Below the pieces are notes generated by a model. It saw nothing but the letters and a program-made list of their open reading frames with translations, was not told the DNA's origin and made no database searches. The position numbers and the translations under genes are program-made. DNA of 64,000 nucleotides from Sulfitobacter sp. OXR-159 (GTDB lineage Bacteria > Pseudomonadota > Alphaproteobacteria > Rhodobacterales > Rhodobacteraceae): assembly GCF_034377145.1 (NCBI RefSeq), contig NZ_CP139708.1:124001-188000 (forward strand), in the 5' to 3' direction. Below, piece after piece: positions 1 through 9,838 of this stretch (its first letter is position 1; every line of letters starts with the position of its first letter).

Positions 1-60
1 TTTTTTGCTGCATAATGACATCATAGGGTTGAGAACGCGCTGCATTGCGGCATGATCGAA

Positions 61-131
61 GGTGCATCCACAATGGCGTGGCTTGCACCGAATTCCTCCC
101 GATGACTGGGATACGTTGAGCAGGGCCGCTC
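61..131 (+). promoter_or_regulatory. ANTAR-type antitermination element (two hexaloop hairpins) in the nitrate operon leader
   Basis: Two hairpins lie ahead of nrtA. P1 pairs 61-66 with 84-89 and 68-71 with 78-81, closing a six-base loop AATGGC (72-77). P2 pairs GAGC (118-121) with GCTC (128-131), closing a loop AGGGCC (122-127). Both loops have A at position 1 and G at position 4, the known signature of ANTAR-protein RNA targets such as those of NasR/NasT. P2 shares bases 124-131 with the 5' arm of the downstream terminator, so the two folds exclude each other. Inference: NasT, probably encoded outside the window, stabilises P2 when nitrate is present and allows read-through into the operon. 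Confidence 0.85.
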
Positions 132-176
132 GCTTTCCATCGTTTGCAACGATGGTTAGTGAGCGGCCTTTTTTAT
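124..176 (+). terminator. Leader intrinsic terminator (attenuator) before nrtA
   Basis: An 11-base arm (124-134) pairs with 158-168 with one G-U pair. Inside it a perfect 7-bp stem (137-143 with 149-155) closes a 5-base loop. A run of six T follows, then ATTT. It lies about 50 bases before the nrtA start in the operon direction, so it acts as an attenuator rather than an end-of-operon terminator, and it competes with hairpin P2. Confidence 0.88.
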
Positions 177-225
177 TTGCCCGATCCACCTCCGCCCGGC
201 GCGGACGCCCTCAAAAGGACCAACC

Positions 226-1593
226 ATGAAACACCTTATCCTTGGCCTTGCGGCCTCGACCGTGATGACCAGCGCCGCTTTCGCTGAACTGCTTGACCTT
301 GAAAAGGACGTGCTGACCTTCGGTTTTATCAAGCTGACAGACATGGCCCCGCTCGCCATTGCCTATGAGCAGGGCTACTTCCTTGATGAGGGGCTTTTTG
401 TCACCCTCGAAGCCCAGGCCAACTGGAAAGTGCTGTTGGATGGGGTGATCGACGGCCAGTTGGACGGCGCGCATATGCTGGCCGGGCAGCCCTTGGCGGC
501 GACCATTGGCTACGGGACTGAGGCGCATATCATCACGCCCTTTTCGATGGACCTGAACGGCAACGGGATCACCGTCTCCAACGAGGTTTGGGAAAAGATG
601 CTGCCCAACATTCCCAAGATGGCCGATGGACGGCCCGAGCATCCGATTTCAGCCGAGGCGCTGGTGCCGGTGATCGAAGAGTTCAATGCCAATGGCGAGG
701 CCTTCAACATGGGGATGGTGTTCCCTGTCTCGACCCATAACTACGAGCTGCGCTATTGGCTCGCGGCAGGCGGGATCAACCCCGGATACTACAGCCCCGA
801 TAACATCTCGGGCCAGATCGGGGCGGATGTCTTTTTGTCGGTGACGCCGCCGCCGCAGATGCCTGCCACGTTGGAAGCCGGGACGATCCACGGTTATTGC
901 GTGGGCGAACCTTGGAACCAGCAGGCGGTGTTCAAAGGCATCGGCGTGCCGGTCATCACCGACTATCAACTGTGGAAGAACAACCCCGAAAAGGTATTCG
1001 GCATCACCGATGCTTTCGCTGAGGAGAACCCCAACACCACCAAGGCGGTTGTCCGGGCGCTCATTCGCGCGGCCATGTGGCTGGATGAAAACAATAATGC
1101 CAACCGCCCCGAAGCCGTCGAGATACTCAGCCGCCCTGAATATGTCGGCGCCGATTACGAGGTGATTGCCAATTCAATGACCGGCTTTTTCGAGTTCGAG
1201 AAAGGCGACAAACGCGACATCCCCGATTTCAACGTCTTCTTCCGGCATAACGCGACCTACCCCTATTATTCGGACGCGATTTGGTACCTGACCCAGATGC
1301 GCCGCTGGGGTCAGATTGCTGAGCCAAAATCCGACGCATGGTTCAAGGACGTTGCCGCCAGCGTCTACCGCCCGGAGATCTATCTGGAGGCCGCCCGGTC
1401 GCTGGTCGACGACGGCTTGGCGAAGGAGGAAGACTTCCCCTGGGAGGCCAACGGCTTCAAAGCACCGACACCTGCGGCTGACATCATCGACGGCATTCCC
1501 TTCGATGGTCGCGCCCCCAACGCCTACCTCGACAGTCTGCCAATCGGGCTGAAAGGCGATCAAACCGTGGTCGGCGACGAAGTTCAGGGCTGA
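226..1593 (+). CDS. nrtA: ABC transporter nitrate-binding protein, NrtA/CmpA family
   Basis: This is a periplasmic binding protein for nitrate (or nitrite) uptake, first gene of the assimilatory operon. It has 455 residues, the usual NrtA size. Residues 1-20 form a Sec signal ending Ala-Phe-Ala, and the mature part opens with the family pattern [16 protein letters not shown]. Later blocks around Gly-Tyr-Cys-Val-Gly-Glu-Pro-Trp-Asn (about residue 225) are typical of the NrtA/NasF branch. The ATG follows AAAAGGA. The permease and ATPase genes come directly after, confirming transporter context. Bicarbonate (CmpA) or cyanate relatives are disfavoured because nitrite and nitrate reductase genes follow. 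Confidence 0.93.
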   Translation: MKHLILGLAASTVMTSAAFAELLDLEKDVLTFGFIKLTDMAPLAIAYEQGYFLDEGLFVTLEAQANWKVLLDGVIDGQLDGAHMLAGQPLAATIGYGTEAHIITPFSMDLNGNGITVSNEVWEKMLPNIPKMADGRPEHPISAEALVPVIEEFNANGEAFNMGMVFPVSTHNYELRYWLAAGGINPGYYSPDNISGQIGADVFLSVTPPPQMPATLEAGTIHGYCVGEPWNQQAVFKGIGVPVITDYQLWKNNPEKVFGITDAFAEENPNTTKAVVRALIRAAMWLDENNNANRPEAVEILSRPEYVGADYEVIANSMTGFFEFEKGDKRDIPDFNVFFRHNATYPYYSDAIWYLTQMRRWGQIAEPKSDAWFKDVAASVYRPEIYLEAARSLVDDGLAKEEDFPWEANGFKAPTPAADIIDGIPFDGRAPNAYLDSLPIGLKGDQTVVGDEVQG

Positions 1594-1656
1594 GGCCCGG
1601 CGGCACTGGCGCGCCGTCTCGCCCGTGCCTTTCCCATTCCTGCAGGAGACAGTTCG

Positions 1657-2733
1657 ATGAGCACCGCAGACCCGAATTTTACCGCTGATCCGGCACGCAC
1701 GGCGCGCCGCGAAAGGCGCTTCACCCGGATCAACACCGCCGATAAGTGGTTTCAGGTTATTGGGCTGGCATGGCTGACCCCGATCCTGAAAGCCGTCGCT
1801 GGTGATAACCCTAAGGCGCAAGTTGCCGAGATCTGGCGTCTGTTGGGGGTGCCATTGCTTGCGATTGTCGGGTTCCTTGCGCTTTGGGCGGCATTGGCCC
1901 CGACAGTGCAAACCTCGCTCGGCGCGATCCCCGGCCCGGCACAGGTATGGTCTGAGGCGGTCACCCTGCATGAGGACGCGCAGGCCAAGGCCGAGAGCCG
2001 TGCCAAATTCGAAGCGCAGGTCGCGGTTTTGAATGAACGCCGCGTCGAACAGGGCATGCCCTCTGTTGAGCGCGCCTATACCGGTGCGCCGACGTATTAC
2101 CAACAAATCTGGACCTCAATTCAAACCGTATTCTTCGGCTTTCTGATCGCGAGTGCGGTGGCAATCCCGCTTGGGATCGCGGCGGGCCTCTCACCCACGG
2201 CCAACGCCGCGTTGAACCCGATCATTCAGATTTTCAAACCGGTCTCCCCGCTGGCTTGGCTGCCGATCGTGACGATGGTGGTCTCCGCCGTTGCGGCCTC
2301 GAATGATGGTCTGCTGTCCAAATCCTTCTTGGTCTCGGCCATTACCGTGACGCTTTGCTCGCTTTGGCCGACGCTGATCAACACTGCACTGGGCGTGGCG
2401 AGCATCGACAAGGATCTGGTGAATGTCTCGAAGGTGCTGAAGATGAACACCTGGACCAAGATCACCAAACTGGTCCTGCCCTCCGCCCTGCCGCTGATCT
2501 TTACCGGGCTGCGGCTGTCGCTCGGGGTGGGCTGGATGGTCCTGATCGCTGCGGAAATGCTGGCGCAGAATCCGGGACTTGGCAAATTCGTCTGGGACGA
2601 GTTTCAGAACGGGTCTTCCAGTTCGCTCGCCCGGATCATGGTCGCTGTGCTGACCATCGGCATCATCGGTTTCCTGCTGGACCGGGTGATGTACGCCCTG
2701 CAGTCGCTCTTTACCTTCACGAACAACCGCTGA
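1657..2733 (+). CDS. nrtB: Nitrate ABC transporter permease, NrtB family
   Basis: Inner-membrane permease of the nitrate ABC transporter, 358 residues. A charged N-terminus is followed by a membrane segment near residues 65-85, a longer soluble stretch, then the binding-protein-dependent transport domain with several hydrophobic helices (about 150-350). The ATPase-contact loop around Lys-Val-Leu-Lys-Met-Asn and Leu-Pro-Ser-Ala-Leu-Pro is present near residue 265. The start follows CAGGAGA. The roughly 70-residue insert between the first two membrane segments is seen in longer NrtB/NasE proteins of alphaproteobacteria. Confidence 0.92.
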   Translation: MSTADPNFTADPARTARRERRFTRINTADKWFQVIGLAWLTPILKAVAGDNPKAQVAEIWRLLGVPLLAIVGFLALWAALAPTVQTSLGAIPGPAQVWSEAVTLHEDAQAKAESRAKFEAQVAVLNERRVEQGMPSVERAYTGAPTYYQQIWTSIQTVFFGFLIASAVAIPLGIAAGLSPTANAALNPIIQIFKPVSPLAWLPIVTMVVSAVAASNDGLLSKSFLVSAITVTLCSLWPTLINTALGVASIDKDLVNVSKVLKMNTWTKITKLVLPSALPLIFTGLRLSLGVGWMVLIAAEMLAQNPGLGKFVWDEFQNGSSSSLARIMVAVLTIGIIGFLLDRVMYALQSLFTFTNNR

Positions 2734-2768
2734 GCTGTGCTGCGGCGATAGCGGAAAGGAACACTCAC

Positions 2769-4448
2769 ATGAGCATTCTGAAACTCGATCATGTCAGCCA
2801 GAGCTTTGGCTCGGGCACCCATGCGACCCATGTGCTGAAGGACATCAACCTGGATGTGCGTGAGGGGGAGTTCCTCGTGCTGCTCGGCTTTTCCGGCAGC
2901 GGCAAGACGACCCTCATTAACCTGATGGCGGGGCTTGAGCAGCCGTCCAAGGGAAAGGTCAGCTTCAAGGGCCAGCCCGTCACCGGGCCGGGGCCGGAAC
3001 GCGCGATGATCTTTCAAAGCTATTCGCTGATGCCTTGGCTGACGGTCAGCGGCAATGTCGGCCTCGCGGTGGATACGGTCTTTCCCGGTCTGTCCAAGGC
3101 AGAGCGCGCCGAGAAGGTCGCGCATTACGTCAAGATGGTGGGCCTTGGCCATGCCGCCACACGCCGCCCGGCGGAGCTTTCGGGCGGGATGCGGCAGCGG
3201 GTCAATGTGGCCCGCGCGCTGGCGATGAACCCTGAAGTGCTTTTGCTGGATGAGCCATTGTCGGCGCTCGACGCGCTGACCCGCGCCAATCTCGCTGATG
3301 AGATTGAGCACATTTGGGAGGCCGACAAGAAGACCTGTGTGCTGATCACCAACGATGTGGACGAGGCGATCATCCTTGCTGACCGGATCATCGCCCTGAA
3401 CCCGGATGGCACGTTGGGCAAGGAGTTCCCCGTCAAGATCCCGCGCCCTCGGGATCGGGGACGCATGAACACCAATGAAACCTTCAGAAGCTTGCGCGCG
3501 GATGTGACCAAATACCTGATGGATGTTGGGATTGAGGCCAAGGTCGAGGGTACCCGACTTTTGCCGAACGTGACCCCGATCCACGGCCTCCCCGCCGCTC
3601 TGGCCGAAGCAGAGAAGAGCACAGTGCGCAGCCGTTATCTGGATTTCAGCCAGCTTCACAAAGTTTACCCCACGCCCAAAGGCCCGCTGACGGTGGTCGA
3701 GAATTTCGATCTCAAGATCGAGAAGGGAGAGTTCATTTCGTTGATCGGCCATTCAGGCTGCGGCAAGTCGACAGTTTTGACCATGGCTGCGGGGCTGAAC
3801 GACATATCGAAGGGCTCCATCGTGTTGGACGGCACCCATGTGGAGGGCGCCGACCCTGAGCGCGCCGTGGTGTTTCAATCGCCCAACCTGTTCCCCTGGC
3901 TCAGCGCCAAAGAGAATGTGGCGATCGGTGTCGACAAGGTCTACCCCCGCGCCTCGCAGGCCGAGCGTCAGGATGTGGTGGAGTATTATCTGGAGCGGGT
4001 CGGGCTGGGCGATGCGATGGACAAGCGAGCGAGCGATATGTCCAACGGTATGCAGCAGCGTGTCGGTATCGCGCGCGCCTTTGCGCTCAGCCCCAAGTTG
4101 CTGTTGCTTGATGAGCCGTTTGGCATGCTCGACAGCCTGACGCGTTGGGAGCTGCAAGAGGTGCTGATGGAGGTCTGGTCGCGCACCAAGGTCACGGCGA
4201 TTTGCGTCACCCATGATGTGGACGAGGCGATCTTGCTGGCTGACCGTGTGGTCATGATGACCAACGGGCCGCAGGCCACCATTGGTAAGATCACACAGGT
4301 CGATCTGCCCCGGCCCAGAACGCGCAAGATGCTTCTGCAGCATCCTGACTACTACGGCTACAGGCAAGAGGTGCTCGATTTCCTTGAGGAATATGAGCAC
4401 GGCGCAAAGCCCAAGCCCAAAACCCCTGAAACAATGGCGGCGGAGTGA
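2769..4448 (+). CDS. nrtC: Nitrate ABC transporter ATPase with two fused ATPase domains
   Basis: Cytoplasmic ATPase, 559 residues, containing two complete ABC domains in one chain. Domain 1 has Walker A GFSGSGKT (about 40-47), signature LSGGMRQR and Walker B LLLDEP. Domain 2 starts near residue 287, with Walker A GHSGCGKS (about 327), a changed signature MSNGMQQR and Walker B LLLDEP. Cyanobacterial NrtC instead fuses one ATPase to a binding-protein domain and pairs it with NrtD; here both ATPases are in one polypeptide and the C-terminal binding domain is absent. The start at 2769 follows GGAAAGGA; the frame stays open far upstream inside nrtB, but that part is non-homologous overlap. Confidence 0.9.
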   Translation: MSILKLDHVSQSFGSGTHATHVLKDINLDVREGEFLVLLGFSGSGKTTLINLMAGLEQPSKGKVSFKGQPVTGPGPERAMIFQSYSLMPWLTVSGNVGLAVDTVFPGLSKAERAEKVAHYVKMVGLGHAATRRPAELSGGMRQRVNVARALAMNPEVLLLDEPLSALDALTRANLADEIEHIWEADKKTCVLITNDVDEAIILADRIIALNPDGTLGKEFPVKIPRPRDRGRMNTNETFRSLRADVTKYLMDVGIEAKVEGTRLLPNVTPIHGLPAALAEAEKSTVRSRYLDFSQLHKVYPTPKGPLTVVENFDLKIEKGEFISLIGHSGCGKSTVLTMAAGLNDISKGSIVLDGTHVEGADPERAVVFQSPNLFPWLSAKENVAIGVDKVYPRASQAERQDVVEYYLERVGLGDAMDKRASDMSNGMQQRVGIARAFALSPKLLLLDEPFGMLDSLTRWELQEVLMEVWSRTKVTAICVTHDVDEAILLADRVVMMTNGPQATIGKITQVDLPRPRTRKMLLQHPDYYGYRQEVLDFLEEYEHGAKPKPKTPETMAAE

Positions 4449-4452
4449 ACCC

Positions 4453-6882
4453 ATGAAACAAAGACTGGTCATCATCGGCGCTGGAATGGCATCGGGCCGC
4501 GTCATCGAACATCTGGTTGAGACCGATCCAGATGCCTTTGACATCACCCTGTTCAACGCGGAGGCGCGTGGGAATTACAATCGCATCATGCTGAGCCCGG
4601 TGCTGTCGGGCGAAAAGACCTATGAGGAAATTGTCACCCATGACAGCGATTGGTATGCCGCACAGGGAGTGACCTGTCGCTTTGGCGAGCCTGTGTCGGG
4701 CATAGATCCGACGATGAAGGTGGTTTCCGGTCAGAACGGCCATCTCCCATATGACAAGCTGATCATCGCCACCGGCTCTGCGCCCTTCATCATTCCGGTT
4801 CCCGGTAAAGACCTGCCGGGCGTCGTCACCTATCGTGATTTGGACGATACCAATGCGATGATAAGCGCAGCCGGGAAGGGCGGCAAAGCCGTGGTCATCG
4901 GCGGTGGGCTTTTAGGGTTGGAGGCCGCAGCCGGTCTTGCCGAACGTGGCATGGAGGTCACGGTGGTGCATCTGATGGGCCACCTCATGGAACGGCAATT
5001 AGATGAGGCGGCAGGTTATCTGTTGCGCAAGGACCTAGAGGGGCGCGGCATCAGCATCCGCACGCAGGCCTCAACCAAGGCGATCATCGGGGCGGAACGG
5101 GCCGAGGCCGTCGTGCTGGAAGACGGCGAAACCCTGCCAGCCGATCTGGTGGTCATGGCCGTTGGCATCCGGCCCGAAACCCGGCTCGCGACCGACGCGG
5201 GGCTGACGGTTGCGCGGGGCATCGAGGTGAATGCGCAGATGCAGACGTCGGACCCGGATATCTTTGCCGTGGGCGAATGCGTGGAGTTTGACGGGCAGCT
5301 TTTCGGGCTCGTGGCGCCGCTTTATGATCAGGCCAAGGTTCTGGCGCGGAGCCTGCTGGAGGGGGTCGACGCTTTCATCGCGAAGGATACTGCCACCAAG
5401 CTGAAAGTAACCGGCTGCGATCTGTTCAGCGCGGGTGACTTTGCTGAAGGGGAAGGGCGCGAAGACATCGTACTGCGTGACCCTGCACGGGGCATCTACA
5501 AGCGGCTGGTGATTGAAGGAGACCGATTGATTGGCGCGGTGATGTACGGCGACACGGCAGATGGCAATTGGTTCTTCCAGTTGATCAAAGACGGCACCGA
5601 TATCGACGAAATGCGTGAGACGCTCATCTTCGGTCCGGCATTTCAGGGGGGCGATACCTCGGACCCGCTCTCAGCCGTTGCAGCATTGCCGCGTGACGCG
5701 GAAATTTGCGGCTGCAACGGCATTTGCAAAGGCACCATCACCGATGCCATCGCAGGCGGTGCGACGGATTTGGCCGCGATCAAGGCTGCGACCAAGGCCA
5801 GTGCGTCCTGCGGGACCTGCACAGGGCTGGTCGAACAGGTTTTGCAGGTCACACTGGGCGATGACTTCGTCATGCCGACTGCCCAGCCCATCTGCCCCTG
5901 CTGTGACCTGACCCATGAGGACATCCGCCTGCTGATCCAGTCGCAGGAGTTGAAGTCCAAAGAGGCCGTTTGGCAGGAGTTGGGCTGGAAAACCCGCAAC
6001 GGCTGTCACATTTGCCGCCCTGCAGTGAACTTCTATCTGCTGGCCGATTGGCCGCTAGAGTATCAAGACGATCCGCAGAGCCGTTTTGTGAACGAACGCA
6101 AACACGCGAATATTCAAAAAGACGGCACTTTCAGCGTCGTGCCGCGCATGTGGGGCGGGATCACCAACCCGGCCGAATTGCGCGCCATTGCCGACGCCGC
6201 CGACAAATACGATGTGCCGACGGTCAAGGTCACAGGCGGTCAGCGCATTGATCTGTTGGGCGTGAAGGGCGAAGACCTGCCCTATATCTGGGCCGATCTG
6301 AACAAGGCGGGGCTCGTTTCGGGCCATGCTTATTCAAAAGGGCTGCGCACGGTGAAAACCTGTGTCGGCACCGACCACTGCCGTTTTGGCACGCAGGACA
6401 GCACCGGCCTCGGCATCAAGCTGGAACAGGCGCTCTGGGGGTCATGGACGCCGCACAAAGTCAAGCTGGGTGTCTCTGGCTGCCCGCGCAACTGTGCCGA
6501 AGCTACCTGCAAGGACGTTGGGATCATCTGCGTCGACAGCGGCTATCAGGTGAGCGTCGCCGGCGCAGCGGGGATGGATGTCAAAGAGACCGAGCGCCTT
6601 TGTGATGTCGGCACCGAGCAAGAGGCGATTGATGTGACGATTGCCTTTGTCCAACTCTACCGTGAGCACGCCAAATACCTCGACCGCCCCTATAAATGGG
6701 TCGCCAAGGTTGGGCTCGGTTGGGTGCAGGCCCGCATCGCCGACCCCGAGGAACGCGCACGGCTGATCGCGGCATTCGAGCTCAGCCAATCCATCTATCG
6801 CAAAGACCCCTGGGCCGAGCACGCCAAAACGGCAGAGCGGTACCAGCCCCTCGCCAATCTGACACTGGAGGCCGCGGAATGA
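4453..6882 (+). CDS. nirB: Assimilatory nitrite reductase [NAD(P)H], large subunit
   Basis: Reduces nitrite to ammonium with NAD(P)H in the cytoplasm. It has 809 residues. Domains in order: an FAD/NAD(P)-binding oxidoreductase (N-terminal IIGAGMASGR, second nucleotide fold VVIGGGLLGLEAA), BFD-like [2Fe-2S] modules (CGCNGICKG ... CGTC, then CPCC ... CHIC), a ferredoxin-like half domain, and the sirohaem/[4Fe-4S] domain with TCVGTDHC and GCPRNCAEATC. The ATG lies 4 bases after the nrtC stop, so the genes are co-transcribed. NirD is encoded next, overlapping by 4 bases. A sulfite reductase role is excluded by the fused FAD domain and context. Confidence 0.95.
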   Translation: MKQRLVIIGAGMASGRVIEHLVETDPDAFDITLFNAEARGNYNRIMLSPVLSGEKTYEEIVTHDSDWYAAQGVTCRFGEPVSGIDPTMKVVSGQNGHLPYDKLIIATGSAPFIIPVPGKDLPGVVTYRDLDDTNAMISAAGKGGKAVVIGGGLLGLEAAAGLAERGMEVTVVHLMGHLMERQLDEAAGYLLRKDLEGRGISIRTQASTKAIIGAERAEAVVLEDGETLPADLVVMAVGIRPETRLATDAGLTVARGIEVNAQMQTSDPDIFAVGECVEFDGQLFGLVAPLYDQAKVLARSLLEGVDAFIAKDTATKLKVTGCDLFSAGDFAEGEGREDIVLRDPARGIYKRLVIEGDRLIGAVMYGDTADGNWFFQLIKDGTDIDEMRETLIFGPAFQGGDTSDPLSAVAALPRDAEICGCNGICKGTITDAIAGGATDLAAIKAATKASASCGTCTGLVEQVLQVTLGDDFVMPTAQPICPCCDLTHEDIRLLIQSQELKSKEAVWQELGWKTRNGCHICRPAVNFYLLADWPLEYQDDPQSRFVNERKHANIQKDGTFSVVPRMWGGITNPAELRAIADAADKYDVPTVKVTGGQRIDLLGVKGEDLPYIWADLNKAGLVSGHAYSKGLRTVKTCVGTDHCRFGTQDSTGLGIKLEQALWGSWTPHKVKLGVSGCPRNCAEATCKDVGIICVDSGYQVSVAGAAGMDVKETERLCDVGTEQEAIDVTIAFVQLYREHAKYLDRPYKWVAKVGLGWVQARIADPEERARLIAAFELSQSIYRKDPWAEHAKTAERYQPLANLTLEAAE

Positions 6883-7208
6883 ACTGGATCGACATCGGCG
6901 CGATAGACGACATTCCCCTGCGTGGCGCACGCAAGATCAAGACGGCACTTGGCTGCGTGGCCCTTTTCCGCACTGGCGAGGCGGAGGTTTTCGCCACCAC
7001 CGATAGCTGCCCGCACAAGGGCGGACCGCTGTCTGAAGGGATCGTTCATGGTCAATCCGTCACTTGCCCGCTGCACAACTGGGTGTTCGACCTGAACACC
7101 GGGCAGGCGCAGGGCGAAGAGGGGGTCATCTCTACATATCCTGCGCGGGTAGAGGCTGGGCGCATCCTGATCGATGCGACCAAGCTTGCAAGTCGGAGTG
7201 CCGCGTGA
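6879..7208 (+). CDS. nirD: Nitrite reductase small subunit, Rieske-type
   Basis: A 109-residue Rieske-fold partner of NirB. The cluster-binding motifs are CPHKGGP and CPLHNW, in the usual C-x-H ... C-x2-H arrangement. The start codon overlaps the nirB stop (ATGA), and its own stop overlaps the nasA start, so translation is coupled along nirB-nirD-nasA. Full length, with no sign of damage. Confidence 0.94.
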   Translation: MNWIDIGAIDDIPLRGARKIKTALGCVALFRTGEAEVFATTDSCPHKGGPLSEGIVHGQSVTCPLHNWVFDLNTGQAQGEEGVISTYPARVEAGRILIDATKLASRSAA

Positions 7209-9838
7209 TGGACGGCTCCGCCATGCCAGTGGTGCGCTCGACCTGTCCCTATTGCGGCGTGGGCTGTGGCGTGCTGCTGCGCGCGGATGGGGCAGGCGGT
7301 TTGGATGTGCGCGGCGATCCTGATCACCCGGCGAACCGTGGGCGGCTCTGCTCCAAAGGGGCGGCACTGGGGGAGACCGTGGGTCTGGAAAACCGCCTGC
7401 TGACCCCCCGCGTGGACGGGCAGGAGGCGGGCTGGGACCGGGCGTTGCAGCATGTCGCCGACCGGTTCTCGCAGACCATCGCGCAGCACGGCCCAGATAG
7501 CGTCGCTTTCTATGTTTCCGGCCAGATGCTGACAGAGGATTACTACGTCGCCAACAAGCTGATGAAAGGCTTCATCGGGTCGGCCAATATCGACACGAAC
7601 TCCCGGCTCTGCATGGCCTCTTCGGTCGCCGGTCACAAGCGCGCCTTTGGCAGCGACACCGTGCCCGGGACCTATGAAGACATCGACGAGGCCGATCTTG
7701 TTGTACTTGTGGGATCGAACCTCGCTTGGTGTCATCCCGTGCTGTATCAACGTCTGTTGGGGGCACGCGCAGCCCGCGGGACCAAGATTGTGTTGATCGA
7801 CCCCCGCCGGACCGCGAGCTGTGATGGCGCCGATATGCATCTGGCCTTGGAGCCCGGCTCAGATGTGGCGCTATTCAACAGGCTTTTTAGCGAGATCTAC
7901 GATGGCGGTGCCTGTGATGCGGATTTTCTGCGCCATACCAGCGGCTATGATGAAACCCTGCATACGGCACGTATCGAAAGCGGGGCCGCAACCGGGCTGA
8001 GCGAAGCGGAAATCACCGCTTTCTGCCGCCTCTGGATGCAGCATGAGAAGGTCGTGACGATCTACTCGCAGGGCGTGAACCAGTCGACCAGCGGCTCCGA
8101 CAAGGTCAATGCGATCCTGAATTGCCACCTCGCCACCGGTCGGATCGGCAAGCCCGGTTGCGGCCCATTCTCGGTGACCGGACAGCCCAATGCGATGGGC
8201 GGGCGCGAGGTTGGTGGGCTGGCCAATATGTTGGCCTGTCATCTGGAACTGGAGAATGCCGATCACAGTGCTGCCGTGCGTGATTTCTGGGGCGTGCCCT
8301 CCCTACCCGATAAGCCGGGGCTCAAAGCGGTCGACATGTTTCAAGCGGTGGGCGACGGGCGGATCAAAGCGCTGTGGATCATTCACACCAATCCCGCCGT
8401 CTCCATGCCCGAAGCCGATGCTGTGCGTGATGCAATTTCCGAATGCCCCTTCGTCGTTGTCAGCGACATTACCGATCAGACCGACACGGCGCGGCTGGCC
8501 GACGTGCTTTTGCCCGCCACTGCATGGGCTGAAAAGGACGGCACCGTTACCAATTCCGACCGTACCATCAGCCGCCAGCGCAGCGTGCTGCCCGCACCCG
8601 GCCAAACCCGCCCGGATTGGCATATTCTGACCGAGGTGGGGCGGCGGATGGGGTTCGAAACGGGATTTCAGTTTGCCAGCGTGGCAGAGATTTTTCGCGA
8701 ACATGCAGCCCTTTCAGCCATTGCGGGACGGTTCGGACGGGATTTTGATATCTCGGGTTTGGCCCGGATCACGGACCAGCAATATGATGATTTCGCCCCG
8801 CAGCGCTGGCCGGTCACCGCGGCGCGCGAGGGCGGGCGGTTCTTTGCGGATGGGCAGTTCTTTCACCCAGATGGCAAGGCGCGTTTGTTGCCCGTATCGT
8901 GGCGGCCGCCAGCGGCCCGGACGACGCGACGCTATCCGTTTCGTTTGAACACAGGCCGCGTGCGGGACCAATGGCACACGATGACCCGCACGGGCCAAAG
9001 CCCGCGATTGTCGGCCCATCTGGCGGAACCCTTTCTCGAAATTCACCCCGAAGATTCCACGGCATTGGGCATTCACCCCTCCGATTTAGTCGAGGTCTCC
9101 AGCCCAACGGGTGTCAGTATCCTGCGCGCGCGGATCACCGATGCTGTGCAAAAAGGGCAGGTCTTTGCCCCAATGCACTGGACAGCAGAGACAGCCCCCT
9201 CTGCCCGGATCGACGCGCTGATCGCGGCGGCCTGCGATCCCGTTTCCGGCCAGCCCGAAAGCAAGGCGGGCGTTGTTGACCTGCGCCGGTTCGATGCAGG
9301 CTGGTACGGCTTTACCATCGCACAAAAACCGATGCACCTGACCGCCGACTACTGGGCCTTGGCGCGGACATCGCACGGGTTTCGCGCCGAGTTGGCTGGC
9401 CGCCTGCATCCTGACGATTGGGAGGTCGAGGCAAGGCGGCTCTTTGACGCGCCGACTGCTGTGCTGACCACGATCATAGATGCGCGCCGCGGCTCTGCGC
9501 GGATCGCGGCTCACGCCGACGGGGTGCTTTTGGGCGCGCTCTTTGTGTCGCCAACCCCTGTCGCGATCATGCGCGATTACCTCGTGGCATTGCCCGGCAC
9601 CCGTGCGGCTGGCGCATTAACGGGACGCCCTGCAGCCGACGCCCCGAACCCCGGACCAACCTTGTGTTCCTGCTTTGGCGTGGGGATCAACACCATCCTT
9701 GAAGCGATCGAAACGCGCGGCCTGATGTCAGTCGAAAGTATCGGCGAAGCACTGGGGGCTGGGACCAACTGCGGTTCTTGCCGCCCGGAAATCGCGGAGC
9801 TGTTGAACAATCTCTTAACCCGCGAGGCCGCAGAATGA
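7208..9838 (+). CDS. nasA: Assimilatory nitrate reductase, catalytic subunit
   Basis: Cytoplasmic molybdopterin enzyme reducing nitrate to nitrite, 876 residues. The N-terminal [4Fe-4S] motif is CPYCGVGC followed by the distal Cys in GRLCSKG. The molybdopterin oxidoreductase core follows, with YVSGQMLTEDYY and the QPNAMGGREVGG block. The molybdopterin dinucleotide-binding domain includes NTGRVRDQWHTMTRTG. The C-terminus carries a BFD-like [2Fe-2S] module (CSCFGVG ... CGSCRPE), the longer NasA form that takes electrons from NasB or ferredoxin-type partners. The start overlaps the nirD stop. Confidence 0.95.
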   Translation: MDGSAMPVVRSTCPYCGVGCGVLLRADGAGGLDVRGDPDHPANRGRLCSKGAALGETVGLENRLLTPRVDGQEAGWDRALQHVADRFSQTIAQHGPDSVAFYVSGQMLTEDYYVANKLMKGFIGSANIDTNSRLCMASSVAGHKRAFGSDTVPGTYEDIDEADLVVLVGSNLAWCHPVLYQRLLGARAARGTKIVLIDPRRTASCDGADMHLALEPGSDVALFNRLFSEIYDGGACDADFLRHTSGYDETLHTARIESGAATGLSEAEITAFCRLWMQHEKVVTIYSQGVNQSTSGSDKVNAILNCHLATGRIGKPGCGPFSVTGQPNAMGGREVGGLANMLACHLELENADHSAAVRDFWGVPSLPDKPGLKAVDMFQAVGDGRIKALWIIHTNPAVSMPEADAVRDAISECPFVVVSDITDQTDTARLADVLLPATAWAEKDGTVTNSDRTISRQRSVLPAPGQTRPDWHILTEVGRRMGFETGFQFASVAEIFREHAALSAIAGRFGRDFDISGLARITDQQYDDFAPQRWPVTAAREGGRFFADGQFFHPDGKARLLPVSWRPPAARTTRRYPFRLNTGRVRDQWHTMTRTGQSPRLSAHLAEPFLEIHPEDSTALGIHPSDLVEVSSPTGVSILRARITDAVQKGQVFAPMHWTAETAPSARIDALIAAACDPVSGQPESKAGVVDLRRFDAGWYGFTIAQKPMHLTADYWALARTSHGFRAELAGRLHPDDWEVEARRLFDAPTAVLTTIIDARRGSARIAAHADGVLLGALFVSPTPVAIMRDYLVALPGTRAAGALTGRPAADAPNPGPTLCSCFGVGINTILEAIETRGLMSVESIGEALGAGTNCGSCRPEIAELLNNLLTREAAE

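Noticed and set aside
2355..2768. N-terminal extension of the nrtC frame
   Set aside because: Lies inside nrtB in another frame and has no homology; ATG 2769 has a good ribosome site and starts at the ABC domain.
2604..3752. 382-codon open frame on the minus strand
   Set aside because: Antisense to nrtB and nrtC and lacking motifs.
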